A stretch of 20,447 nt of DNA from Chara braunii (taxonomy: Eukaryota > Streptophyta > Charophyceae > Charales > Characeae). The position numbers and the translations under genes are program-made. This document shows, piece by piece, positions 1 to 6,867 of this stretch. The stretch's first letter is position 1. Each line of letters begins with the position of its first letter. Where the stretch lies: positions 931,214 to 951,660 of the forward strand of contig BFEA01000390.1 in the NCBI GenBank assembly GCA_003427395.1. Reading direction: 5' to 3'. The notes below the pieces were generated by a model. That model saw only the letters and a program-made list of their open reading frames with translations. It did not search any database and was not told the DNA's origin.

Positions 1-444
1 AAGTTCAGTCCTCAGCAATCAATGCACATGAGGAGCTTTCGTTCGTTTTAATTACAAACGAAAACGCTGCTCCATACTGAGACTGCCCAGGTCTGCTCAC
101 CCTTTGGCAAGAATTCTTCAATCTGCTTTCCTATTCAGCCGGTCCCATGCAATTCACACATCTATAGGGAGGTTGAATATCCAGAAGGATTTGGGTTTCG
201 GCGTGACAGTTCGCTATGGCACGCTACTTGGTTTTGCAAGACTTGCTGTCGTTTTTCAACCTCTGCCCAAAAACAGCAGACAGCCAGCTGCCCGCAGGTG
301 CTGTTTTTCGACCTCCATCACCCAATGCTTTCCCAAACCCCCCTTTCTGGCCCTTTGCCTGCCATGCTGGCCACATGCTAGCCCTTTTTTTCCACCCCAC
401 TTCTTTGCCCCATTGGTTGCGGCCCCATAACTGGGTGTGCTACC
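1..444. other. Non-coding stretch, nothing recognised
   Basis: I see no gene here. Short open frames exist on the plus strand (104-430 and 216-533), but their products are low in complexity, rich in Pro and Phe, have no recognisable domain, and overlap in two frames, which points to chance. Confidence 0.5.
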
Positions 445-458
445 TGGGCTTTACTACT
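445..458. repeat. Target-site duplication, left copy
   Basis: TGGGCTTTACTACT is identical to 543-556 and flanks the tRNA-like insertion on its A-tail side. Confidence 0.65.
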
Positions 459-542
459 TTTGGTTTTCAGTTGCATCTGGATTCGAACTCAGGTATATAT
501 TTCAACAGGTCATTGGTAAACCAACTGAGCTAGGCCCGTTGG
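459..542 (-). mobile_element. tRNA-derived SINE-like retroinsertion (84 bp)
   Basis: On the minus strand this segment reads like a decayed tRNA. A perfect RNA polymerase III A box (TAGCTCAGTTGG) sits at 532-521, and a B box (GAGTTCGAATCC) at 490-479. It ends in an A-rich tail (AACTGAAAACCAAAA). It is bounded by a perfect 14-bp direct repeat, TGGGCTTTACTACT, at 445-458 and 543-556, which I read as the target-site duplication of LINE-type retroposition. The T-stem does not pair fully and the acceptor ends do not match, so it is not a functional tRNA. The anticodon-loop region resembles one carrying GAA (Phe), but that assignment is weak. It is either a very short SINE or a single retroposed tRNA; copy number in the genome would decide. 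Confidence 0.65.
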
Positions 543-556
543 TGGGCTTTACTACT
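543..556. repeat. Target-site duplication, right copy
   Basis: TGGGCTTTACTACT is identical to 445-458 and flanks the 5' side of the tRNA-like insertion. Confidence 0.65.
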
Positions 557-629
557 ACTATTAGTTATCAATAAATAATAGACGCAGCAATGAGCCTTAT
601 GAAAGGGTTTCACCCAGTTCGTGCAACAA

Positions 630-796
630 TTGCAGATACCGGGGCTTGATCCCCAGACTTTCCCCAACCCAGTGCACAGTAGGCTTGTGTTGTTCGTCGA
701 CCCCGTGTGCCTTGAACCCACGATCTGTCCCCAAGCCCGTGTATAAATGCCTTGTGTGTGAAGCCCGGGTCGTGTGGATTTGATCCATAGGTCTGT
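630..796 (-). repeat. 66-68 bp tandem repeat with B-box-like motifs, about 2.4 copies
   Basis: Read on the minus strand, units begin at 796, 728 and 661 (the last partial). Each starts with ACAGA or a variant and, where complete, ends in GGG(C/T)TTGGGG. Each carries a motif fitting GWTCRANNC, the core of the tRNA B box: positions 777-785, 709-717 and 643-651. Unit-to-unit similarity is roughly 65-70% by eye. No A box is obvious, so I call it a repeat and not an RNA gene. Confidence 0.45.
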
Positions 797-1589
797 TGCT
801 TAGTAGTCTTAGGGTCGTCTGTAGGTATCCCGAAAAGGCAAGTTTACAGTTGACCTTTCAAAAGGTAAACTGCCCATACGTCCTTGAAATGTCAGTAGGT
901 CGTGGCTAGGTTAGGTCTTGAAGAGTCAACTTGACCTCTCGAGTCAGTAGAGGCAGCCCGTCAAATCTCTGAAAGATCAAAAGTCCCAAGTCAACCCCGA
1001 AGGGGCACATGAAAAGGCAGTCCCAGTCCAGTCCGTTTTGTAGAAAGTACCAGAGTGGGGGGGACATCGGGCAGGCCCAGACCACCAAACGAAACAGCAG
1101 CGATCAGTCATTCACTCATTCTGAGACTAACTACGCGGAAGCACTGCTTGAGTGTCTTGTGCGTGGAGTCACAGGTGGTCAGCAGGAGAGCCCGGGTTGA
1201 AGAGGGCAAGCGGCCATAGCTGCTAGGAGGAGGAAGACGACAGCGGCCATAGCTGCTCTGTAGAATACAGTGTTCGGGTGGGAATTTCAGACTGGCGCTC
1301 AGACGCCACAGCCACAAGATGTGACAAGTTGTCTTGAGCCGAGTTCCTGGCCGAAGGCCATATCCCTGGGTTTTCTGTGTGGGGGCACTGCAACATCTCA
1401 AGCTTGTTGCTGACTCTTCTTTAAGGAAGTTGTTTTGCCATCGGCATCTGCATGTATGCATGCTGGACGTGAAATAGAGACGAGTCTGAATGCACTTATG
1501 ATCTATTACATTCAAGAGTTGCACTTCTTTCACAAGATGGGTTAATACAGACCATGCCAAATGAAACCCACATTGCCCACAGCAATAAG
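797..1589. other. Non-coding stretch with one short direct repeat
   Basis: No gene is recognised. A 150-codon open frame on the minus strand (1560-1108) has no known domain and a Ser/Leu/Arg-rich composition typical of random frames. A perfect 15-bp direct repeat, GCGGCCATAGCTGCT, occurs at 1210-1224 and 1243-1257. An imperfect inverted repeat (AGTTTAC...GTAAACT) lies at about 841-872. This could be intron or spacer of the Dicer-like gene, whose exon lies at 2710-2787. Confidence 0.4.
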
Positions 1590-1597
1590 ATGTTTAG
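1590..1597. repeat. 8-bp target-site duplication of the hAT element, left
   Basis: ATGTTTAG lies directly before the CAGGG terminus and is identical to 2584-2591. Confidence 0.8.
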
Positions 1598-2058
1598 CAG
1601 GGCTGTAAACCCAGTTCCACCAGGGGGTCCACCCCCACCCAGAACCGGGCCGGTGGGACCGGCCGGTCCACCGGGCTGTTTGCCCCCCGGTCGGCTATAG
1701 CGCATAGCCAAAATCTGGCCGATTCGACTTTTTTTGGGGCCAGGAGGCCTCCACGCGGGTTGTGGGGGACTCCTGGCCCTAAGACAATTCGAAACGGGTC
1801 CAGTAGGGCAGCCTCCAAGTTTCGAAAAGGGCTGCCTCTCTGGACCGCTGATCTCGAAAGATCGGCAGCCCAGACGAGGCCTCCCTTTTTGAAACTTGGA
1901 GAAGCTGCCGTTCCCTCCTGCCTACGATTTCCCGCCACCCCCCGACTCACCTGCCGTTCCGTCAACAAGCTAACGCCCCCGCTGTCGTCGCCCGTCGCCG
2001 TCGTCATCGTCATCATCGTGCAGCGAAGCCAGCCCCTCCGCCCGCCAGCGCGGCACAG

Positions 2059-2082
2059 GTATGTTTTCTTTTTCTTCTTCTT

Positions 2083-2113
<31 letters not shown>

Positions 2114-2288
2114 TGTTCTACGGAAGTGTAGGTGTGCGGTACACACGCGCACACACACACACACACACAGACACAAAATGATGATCTGGAGACAAGTTCA
2201 GAACTTCAGAGTTTGTCATCTTCAACTTTTTCTTTCAATATTTTCTTATTTTTCTTTTCTTCTTCTTCTTCTTCTTCTTCTTCTGCAG
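2059..2288 (+). other. Intron-like segment inside the hAT element
   Basis: CACAG|GTATGT at 2054-2064 resembles a strong 5' splice site. A long pyrimidine (TTC) tract ending in CTGCAG|GTGCG at 2283-2293 resembles a 3' splice site. The 230-bp interval has two microsatellite runs, TTC at about 2072-2112 and 2259-2283, with a CA run between. The flanking segments are GC-rich, like exons of the host, but show no domain. It may be a captured host gene piece (Pack-type element) or coincidence. Confidence 0.3.
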
Positions 2289-2474
2289 GTGCGCGTCTGT
2301 CAACGTTTGCAGAAAGCCAGATGCGTTGTTGCCGAAGCCCGTGCTTGCTGAAACCACACCACCACAACCCCCCTAACCCCCGACCCCCAACCCCTGAAAT
2401 ACTCCCCCCACCACTTCTCTGTTCAAGTTTTCTAACCGGATTCGGGGAGATCTCGGCGAGCGCAGTCCAACCAT

Positions 2475-2478
<4 letters not shown>

Positions 2479-2507
<29 letters not shown>
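2479..2507 (+). repeat. A29 homopolymer
   Basis: An uninterrupted run of 29 A lies inside the hAT element, followed by a GC-rich end with a perfect 20-bp palindrome at 2523-2542. Confidence 0.9.
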
Positions 2508-2509
<2 letters not shown>

Positions 2510-2583
2510 CCCATTTTTGGGACCAACCGGAATTCCGGTTGGACCACCGGGGGTCCCACCGGCCGGTTGCCGACACAGCCCTG

Positions 2584-2591
2584 ATGTTTAG
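2584..2591. repeat. 8-bp target-site duplication of the hAT element, right
   Basis: ATGTTTAG lies directly after the CCCTG terminus and is identical to 1590-1597. Confidence 0.8.
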
Positions 2592-2709
2592 TGTGTTTAC
2601 TTAGAAATTGTCTCCAGAAACTGGGTTCCTCTCCTGCCTTGCCTCATGACGAGTAGGATAGATCACAACTTGTACACTCAAATAACTAAACGGAGATGCA
2701 TCAACACAC

Positions 2710-2787
2710 CTTCTCTACTGGCCGGAGATCAAATTCACTGTCAACAAAAATGGCCCCGATCAGGGATTCCACAATATCTCCAAGGAC
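2710..2787 (-). CDS. Dicer-like RNase III exon (partial gene)
   Basis: A 26-codon open segment contains VLGDIVESLIGAIFVDS, the second signature of the C-terminal RNase III domain of Dicer-like proteins (family pattern: lysine-V-L-G-D-I-V-E-S-x-x-G-A-I-x-x-D-S). The Asp and Glu of GDIVES correspond to metal-binding catalytic residues of this domain, and both are kept. Family members cut double-stranded RNA into small RNAs. The edges look like real splice sites: a pyrimidine-rich TGTGTTTTGTCAG before 2787, with CTGAC and CTTAAC branch-point-like motifs upstream, and AAG|GTGTGT after 2710. Exon length is 78 bp, phase 0 on both sides. A Trp common in this family after the motif (VWK) is Glu here (VEK). 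No neighbouring exon was recognised within the window. It is either one exon of a live gene with large TE-filled introns or a relic. A related RNase-III-like (RTL) gene is the alternative. Confidence 0.7.
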
Positions 2788-3012
2788 CTGACAAAACACA
2801 CAGTTAAGAACAGTCAGATTCAATATTTTTCATATCCATCAATGACAAACCACAACAAACCATAATGATTGAAACAAGATGAAAACCCACTTGTACTTTA
2901 AGATCCTGTTAACTGTTTTCCCTTTCGCGGGAAGCAATGCAAATCAATGATCATTTAAACCACCAGTACTTCGCCCAGCTATGCAGTCCGACCCAAGGGT
3001 TACCGGTATGCT
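2788..3012 (-). other. Putative intron of the Dicer-like gene
   Basis: This is AT-rich sequence upstream of the Dicer-like exon with no coding signal. It ends at a good acceptor (TTTTGTCAG) and joins the nad1-like insert at about 3013. Confidence 0.45.
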
Positions 3013-3230
3013 GAGAATAAATTAGCACTACTTGGTAGAATAGGCTCTTTTATCATTAATTTCAAACCATCTGCTAAAGGTTGTAATAACCCAAACAATC
3101 CTACCACATTAGGACCTTTTCTACGCTGCTTAGAAGCCATTACTTTACGTTCAGCTAGTACTAAAAAAGCAACTCCTAGTAAAAGTGGTATTATTATTCC
3201 AAGTATTTTGGCTAAAATGCCAATTATAGC
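3013..3230 (-). pseudogene. nad1: Nuclear copy of mitochondrial nad1 (NUMT), N-terminal fragment
   Basis: On the minus strand 3230-3013 is open for about 72 codons and reads as the start of NADH dehydrogenase (complex I) subunit 1. It contains [20 protein letters not shown], then [20 protein letters not shown], then [12 protein letters not shown], in the order seen in the family (first membrane helix, then the conserved matrix loop). Family knowledge: NAD1 is about 325 residues, so only about a fifth is present. Similarity stops abruptly at about 3013 and 3230 and the flanks are unrelated nuclear sequence, so it is a transferred fragment and not a gene. The AT-rich codon use (TTA, AAT, GTA) contrasts with neighbours. 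No stop or frameshift is seen, which suggests fairly recent transfer. The [17 protein letters not shown] form is plant/charophyte-like, not fungal. Confidence 0.8.
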
Positions 3231-3463
3231 CTGCCGAGCCTGGAGGTACCAGTAGCAGGACAGGTCGAACCTGGAAGAACCACTAGCAAAAAAATAAAAG
3301 AAACGAAGAATAAAGCACTCTCAGAACGTGAATGCAGTTGGATACATTCAGGGAGGTGCTAGTCTGAGCATGCCCTCAACAAGGGCGTCTCAGCTCCCCC
3401 GTCCTTGTTGTCGGAAGCACAGAAGTAAAAGATGAAGAAAAAAAAAGAGAAGCAAAACTCACA
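3231..3463. other. Non-coding stretch
   Basis: Lies between the nad1 fragment and the left terminal repeat of element 2. A-rich tracts occur near 3291 and 3431. No domain or RNA is recognised; the frame at 3359-3589 runs through low-complexity Phe-rich sequence. Confidence 0.5.
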
Positions 3464-3611
3464 CAAGGAAAATGAGCAATAGCGAAATGACAGATTCCAG
3501 ATTGCAAAATCACATTGAAAGCCAGGAAGTCCGACACTGTCCAGAAAGCAGAATTGCACCGATATTACACCAATGGAGAACCAAAACACTGAATCCGAGT
3601 GTCAATGAGAG
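3464..3611 (-). repeat. Element 2 terminal repeat, 3' copy
   Basis: Aligns without gaps to 19144-19291 with about 10 differences in 148 bp. Canonical TG...CA ends are not clear in this copy: the PBS-side end reads CACAAGG where the other copy reads TGCAAGG. Confidence 0.7.
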
Positions 3612-4300
3612 CAAACTCTCGCCATCACCAATATAAGTATCCAGAGCCCTTCCTCCTATCTGGCGCTCGGCGGCCAGACTACAATCACACAGCTACTACC
3701 AGCCTACGAACTGACAATGCAACTGTTGACGTCAGCAGCCGAACGGAAGTACATGAAGATGTTGACCCTTGTAGACAATCACCAAGACCAGGTACATGCC
3801 CTCACATCATCATCCTCATCTCTCTCTCTCTCTCTCTCTCTCTCATCTTCTCTACCCACACCTTCTTCCTTATACACGAAGACCACCCACCACCACCCAC
3901 TGACTGTCCAAGCGCGTAGCCCGACTATGGGGGGGGCTGGGCTATGGCGCTGCCTTTAGCAGCGCCCTGTTTGACGCATAGCGCACAGCCGTGCCCGCGA
4001 GCGCTTGCTCTAGCAGCACTGCCGCAATGCACATCAGTGCCCGAATGTCCAACCCGGCGCCCGGCCCTTTCCTATATGGAAAGTGGCGGGCGCTTTGCCT
4101 TGCCTGCACACGCGAGACTGTGTTCCCAGTAGCTTCAGTCTCGGTCAAGGTGTCTGTGCCCAGGCCCGTTCAGACAGCGGTCTGGGGCCGATTTGGTTAG
4201 GCATGCCCGACCACCTAGACACAATCGTACGATGCTCCCTGCTTACCCCACGTTGCTGGAAGGGCCTGGAAGGCTCACAAATCTTTCCCATTTTCACGTG
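3612..4300 (-). other. Element 2 region between integrase stop and 3' repeat
   Basis: No coding sequence is recognised. It holds a (TC)n microsatellite (3819-3844), a perfect hairpin GGCGCTGC-CTTTA-GCAGCGCC (3946-3966), and further GGCTATG/CATAGC palindromic motifs around 3940-3990. It may be 3' untranslated sequence of element 2 or hold another small insertion whose ends I could not define. Confidence 0.4.
3819..3844 (+). repeat. (TC)n microsatellite
   Basis: Uninterrupted TC dinucleotides, 26 bp. Confidence 0.9.
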
Positions 4301-4582
4301 CTAGGCGGATGTAACCCACTGCCGTGTGGCAACTGTCTGTCCACATGTCCTTGAGGGAAATTGATCAGTGACAGAGAAAGGTGCCATCTGTGATGCATGG
4401 AAGACAGGGTGTGTACGTATGATGGGCCATCTGGTTGATCTCCCACTATATGATGTTGGATTAACATAATGCCAAAGCAACTGCTGCACTTACCCGGTTC
4501 ATCTGTTCGGCCTGTCCATTTGACTCAGGGTGGTTCCCTGATGTCATGTGCAGTTGGGTACCCATCTGTTGGGCTGTACTTT
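4301..4582 (-). pseudogene. Element 2 integrase, C-terminal part (severed)
   Basis: From 4582 downward the frame gives MGTQLHMTSGNHPESNGQAE and then QMN, the third part of the retroviral-type integrase core with its catalytic Glu. After a frame change come the His-Pro-Val-Phe-His-Ala-Ser residues of the integrase C-terminal domain (frame 4489-4301, stop TAG at 4301). It is the continuation of the integrase at 13267-13870, separated from it by element 1. Counting one copy of the 4-bp duplication, the spacing from the second Asp (right side) to this Glu is exactly 35 residues, as in the D-D-35-E family. The stretch between the Glu motif and the HPVFHAS motif is much shorter than usual, implying a large internal deletion. 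Confidence 0.8.
4579..4582. repeat. Element 1 target-site duplication, left
   Basis: CTTT is directly outside the 3' LTR and matches 13263-13266. Both flanks belong to the integrase of element 2. Confidence 0.75.
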
Positions 4583-5431
4583 TGCAATCAGACTCGTTCT
4601 CATTCACACTTTTCATGCATGTAAACAGCAGCGCAGCAAACTGGCAACATGCGCCCACTCAAAACTCAGAGATATGGCATCCAGATAAGAGTTCATTTTC
4701 AACTGGCTATGGCGACTCAGCGCCCAAACAACTCACTGTTCACATACACCAGATCACCCTGGATATCCCACTCGCGTCACTCTGAACACTCACACATACA
4801 CACACACACTTCACACTAAGCTACAGCTATGGCAGCTATGGCTGCCTCTACCCTATCGCTATACTAAGCTCCTCCACCCTCGCCCACTGCGTCCTCCGGG
4901 CTCACTGCAGACCTCCTTGCACAAGTCGCTGTGGCAGCGCTTCCGCATGGCTCACGCAGGAATGAATGCAAGGCTGGGCGCTGCCTCTTGATTTAAACCT
5001 CGGAAACTCGTTGGTCTGCCCTTTGCCATTGGCCCATGGTGCTCACAGTCCCCCGTGGTACTTGCTGGACCGGACTGGGACTGACTGGACCTACCGCTGA
5101 CTGACTGTGGACTCACTGCTATCCTACCGTAGTGGTACTGCAATTGCACTGCAGTTTAGTCCACCACTTGCCTCGCCACTTGCCCACTTGCCTACCTTCT
5201 AGAAGGACTACAGCTAGACTTCTGGAACTCGCTAACTTCTACTCTATAGATCTACAGATCGAACCCTTGCTACCTATGAACCTACGACAGACCTACCAAC
5301 TGTCTACGAATACACAGGTCACAGGGTCGACTCTCAGGGTCTACACAGATACTGTACATGGGTAGGGTGAGGTCTAGGGATCGAGCCCTGGGTACTGCAT
5401 CTGCTACTGCTAAAAGGTGAAAACCGTTTCA
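4583..5431 (-). repeat. Element 1 3' LTR (849 bp)
   Basis: Begins TGCAATCAG and ends CCGTTTCA on the plus strand (TG...CA ends). It aligns over its full length to 12410-13262. It includes a short CA-rich run near 4790-4810. Small frames inside are not genes. Confidence 0.9.
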
Positions 5432-5444
5432 CTCCCGCCGTCCT
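5432..5444 (-). promoter_or_regulatory. Element 1 polypurine tract
   Basis: On the minus strand AGGACGGCGGGAG abuts the start of the 3' LTR, the place where plus-strand DNA synthesis of LTR retrotransposons is primed. Two C residues interrupt the purines. Confidence 0.6.
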
Positions 5445-5469
5445 AAATTCGAGGTCCTCCGAGAATGTT

Positions 5470-6867
5470 TCAGTCCAAGGCAGGACCTTTACCCTTCTTG
5501 TCACGCTCATAGGCTCTGACTATGTCCGGAGCTGTTTCTAGAAGTTCTGTTCTTGTGAACCAGCGGTCGTCTTCCGGTTCCTGATAAGCAAACCGGACCT
5601 TATACTGTTTCTGTGGACGACCTCTACCTCCTGTTCTGAAGACATCTTCATCTACAATGCCGTCAATGTCATAGCTTCCATCCATATCCGGGGGGATCAT
5701 GGATCTTCCTGAAGGGAACTGTTGACTTGTGACACACGGCAACAGCTTTGAAGCATGAAACACAGGGTATGTGTGGAGGTGTGCTGGAATCTCTATAGAG
5801 TAGGACGGTCCATCCTCTCCGCCCTTGACTTCGAGAACCGGCCACAGTCCTCTATATGCAGGCAGTAGCTTCTGCGAGATGCTTTCCTCAGGTGCAAACT
5901 CTTTGGCCTTGACCCAGACTAAGTCGCCTACCTGAAATTGCGACGGGCGACGGTGCTTATTAGCCTGTTCTATCATTCTATGCTGGGCCTTCCTGAGGTT
6001 CTCTACAACTGTCGCTAGTTCTTTCTCGTCCTGTATCGCGAACTCCCTGGTACCGGGCGGTAGCCTGTGAATCTGGTCCCGGTTCAGTCCTTCGAATGGT
6101 CTGCGCAGTCTAAAGGACTTGTGCAGCTCATTGGGAGTGCGGCAGGTGGATAAATGCACGCTGTTGTTGTACGCACTAGCTACTTTGGGCAACATCTCGT
6201 CCCAGTTGATCTGATCAGGTCTAATGTACATGCGCAAAACTTGCTGTAGGATCTTGTTCATTTGTTCAGTCTGACCGTTAGTCTCTGGATGGCGGCCAGA
6301 CGACATCAATAGCTTAGATCCGTAAACTCTCATGAGTTCTTGCCAGTTCTGGCTGGTGAAACGACTATCTCTATCGCTAACTATTGACAATGGGATTCCA
6401 TTCTCACTAACCCAAAAGTCAAAAAACTTCTGTATCACTAAATCTGTACGTGCCTTTGCAGGCGAAGGAACAAAAACTGCATACTTGCTAAAACGGTCAA
6501 CTATGACCATGACTTGGCTCTTACCATGTCTGCTCTTGACTTGGGTGTCCATGAAGTCTATGGACACTTAGTCTCCCGGCTGATCAGGAATAGGCAAGGG
6601 TCTGAGAAGACCTAAGGGGGCGCGCGTAGTAGTCTTATTCCTTTGGCACACTTTGCAACTGCGAACATACTTTATGCAGTCATTCTTCATCCCTGGCCAA
6701 GTGTACGCACGCATCAGATTGGCCAACGTCTTCTGCCAACCGAAATGTCCCTCGGTATCGTGGCATTCCCCTAGGATCAAGTTGCGGATCTCTTCGTTGT
6801 TGGGAACGCACAGGCGGTCAAACACACTAGTCTTCTCAAACAGCAACCCGTCTGTAATCTGGTTCAG
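5470..6867 (-). pseudogene. Element 1 integrase with chromodomain-like C-terminus
   Basis: The frame runs from about 6867 (Ile-Thr-Asp-Gly-Leu-Leu-Phe-Glu-Lys) to the stop at 5470, with one in-frame TAA at 6570-6568. The first segment holds the HHCC zinc-binding motif (CHDTEGHFGWQKT ... SCKVCQRNK). The 365-residue second segment holds the catalytic core: Asp in SIDFMD (residue 4), Asp in VSDRD (65) and Glu in QTEQMN (101), giving the expected 35-residue gap. It then has the integrase C-terminal domain (VGDLVWVKAKEF; TYPVFHASKLLP). Residues about 295-355 (DIDGIVDEDVF ... YKVRF ... DDRWF ... YERD) resemble a chromodomain, the histone-reading tail of chromoviruses. The protein would insert element DNA in the nucleus. 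The TAA and the frameshift from RT near 6850-6870 break it. Confidence 0.88.

Larger units (their letters stand above)
1598..2583. mobile_element. Non-autonomous hAT-type DNA transposon (986 bp)
   Basis: The segment starts with CAGGGCTGT and ends with its exact reverse complement, ACAGCCCTG. It is flanked by a perfect 8-bp duplication, ATGTTTAG, at 1590-1597 and 2584-2591. An 8-bp duplication plus termini with A at position 2 and G at position 5 is the standard signature of the hAT superfamily. There is no transposase frame, so any movement would depend on an enzyme encoded elsewhere. The subterminal regions are GC-rich and full of palindromes: GGACCGGCCGGTCC at 1656-1669, a 10-bp inverted repeat GGGCCAGGAG/CTCCTGGCCC near 1738-1784, a larger hairpin between about 1810 and 1910, and a 20-bp palindrome at 2523-2542. 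Inside are (TTC)n, (CA)n and A29 tracts and an intron-like segment. Long open frames over the homopolymers (poly-Lys or poly-Ser products) are artefacts. Confidence 0.8.

Noticed and set aside
459-542. Functional tRNA gene
   Set aside because: A and B boxes fit, but the T-stem and acceptor stem do not pair and target-site duplications flank it.
630-796. CRISPR-like array
   Set aside because: Units are imperfect throughout with no constant repeat and variable spacer pattern, and the sequence is eukaryotic.
1108-1560. 150-codon minus-strand open frame
   Set aside because: No recognisable domain, random-like composition, no splice or start context. It was checked as a possible next Dicer-like exon, but the expected conserved His-Pro-Val-Arg-Glu-Leu region is not there.
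1594-2166. 190-codon minus-strand frame with a poly-Lys run
   Set aside because: It spans the hAT end, the TTC microsatellite and CA repeats. Length comes from simple repeats and no domain is present.
3900-4250. Second small DNA transposon with palindromic core
   Set aside because: Hairpins such as 3946-3966 are present, but I could not find matching terminal inverted repeats or a target-site duplication.
4583-5431. Small ORFs inside the LTRs of element 1
   Set aside because: They differ between the two LTR copies and carry no domain.
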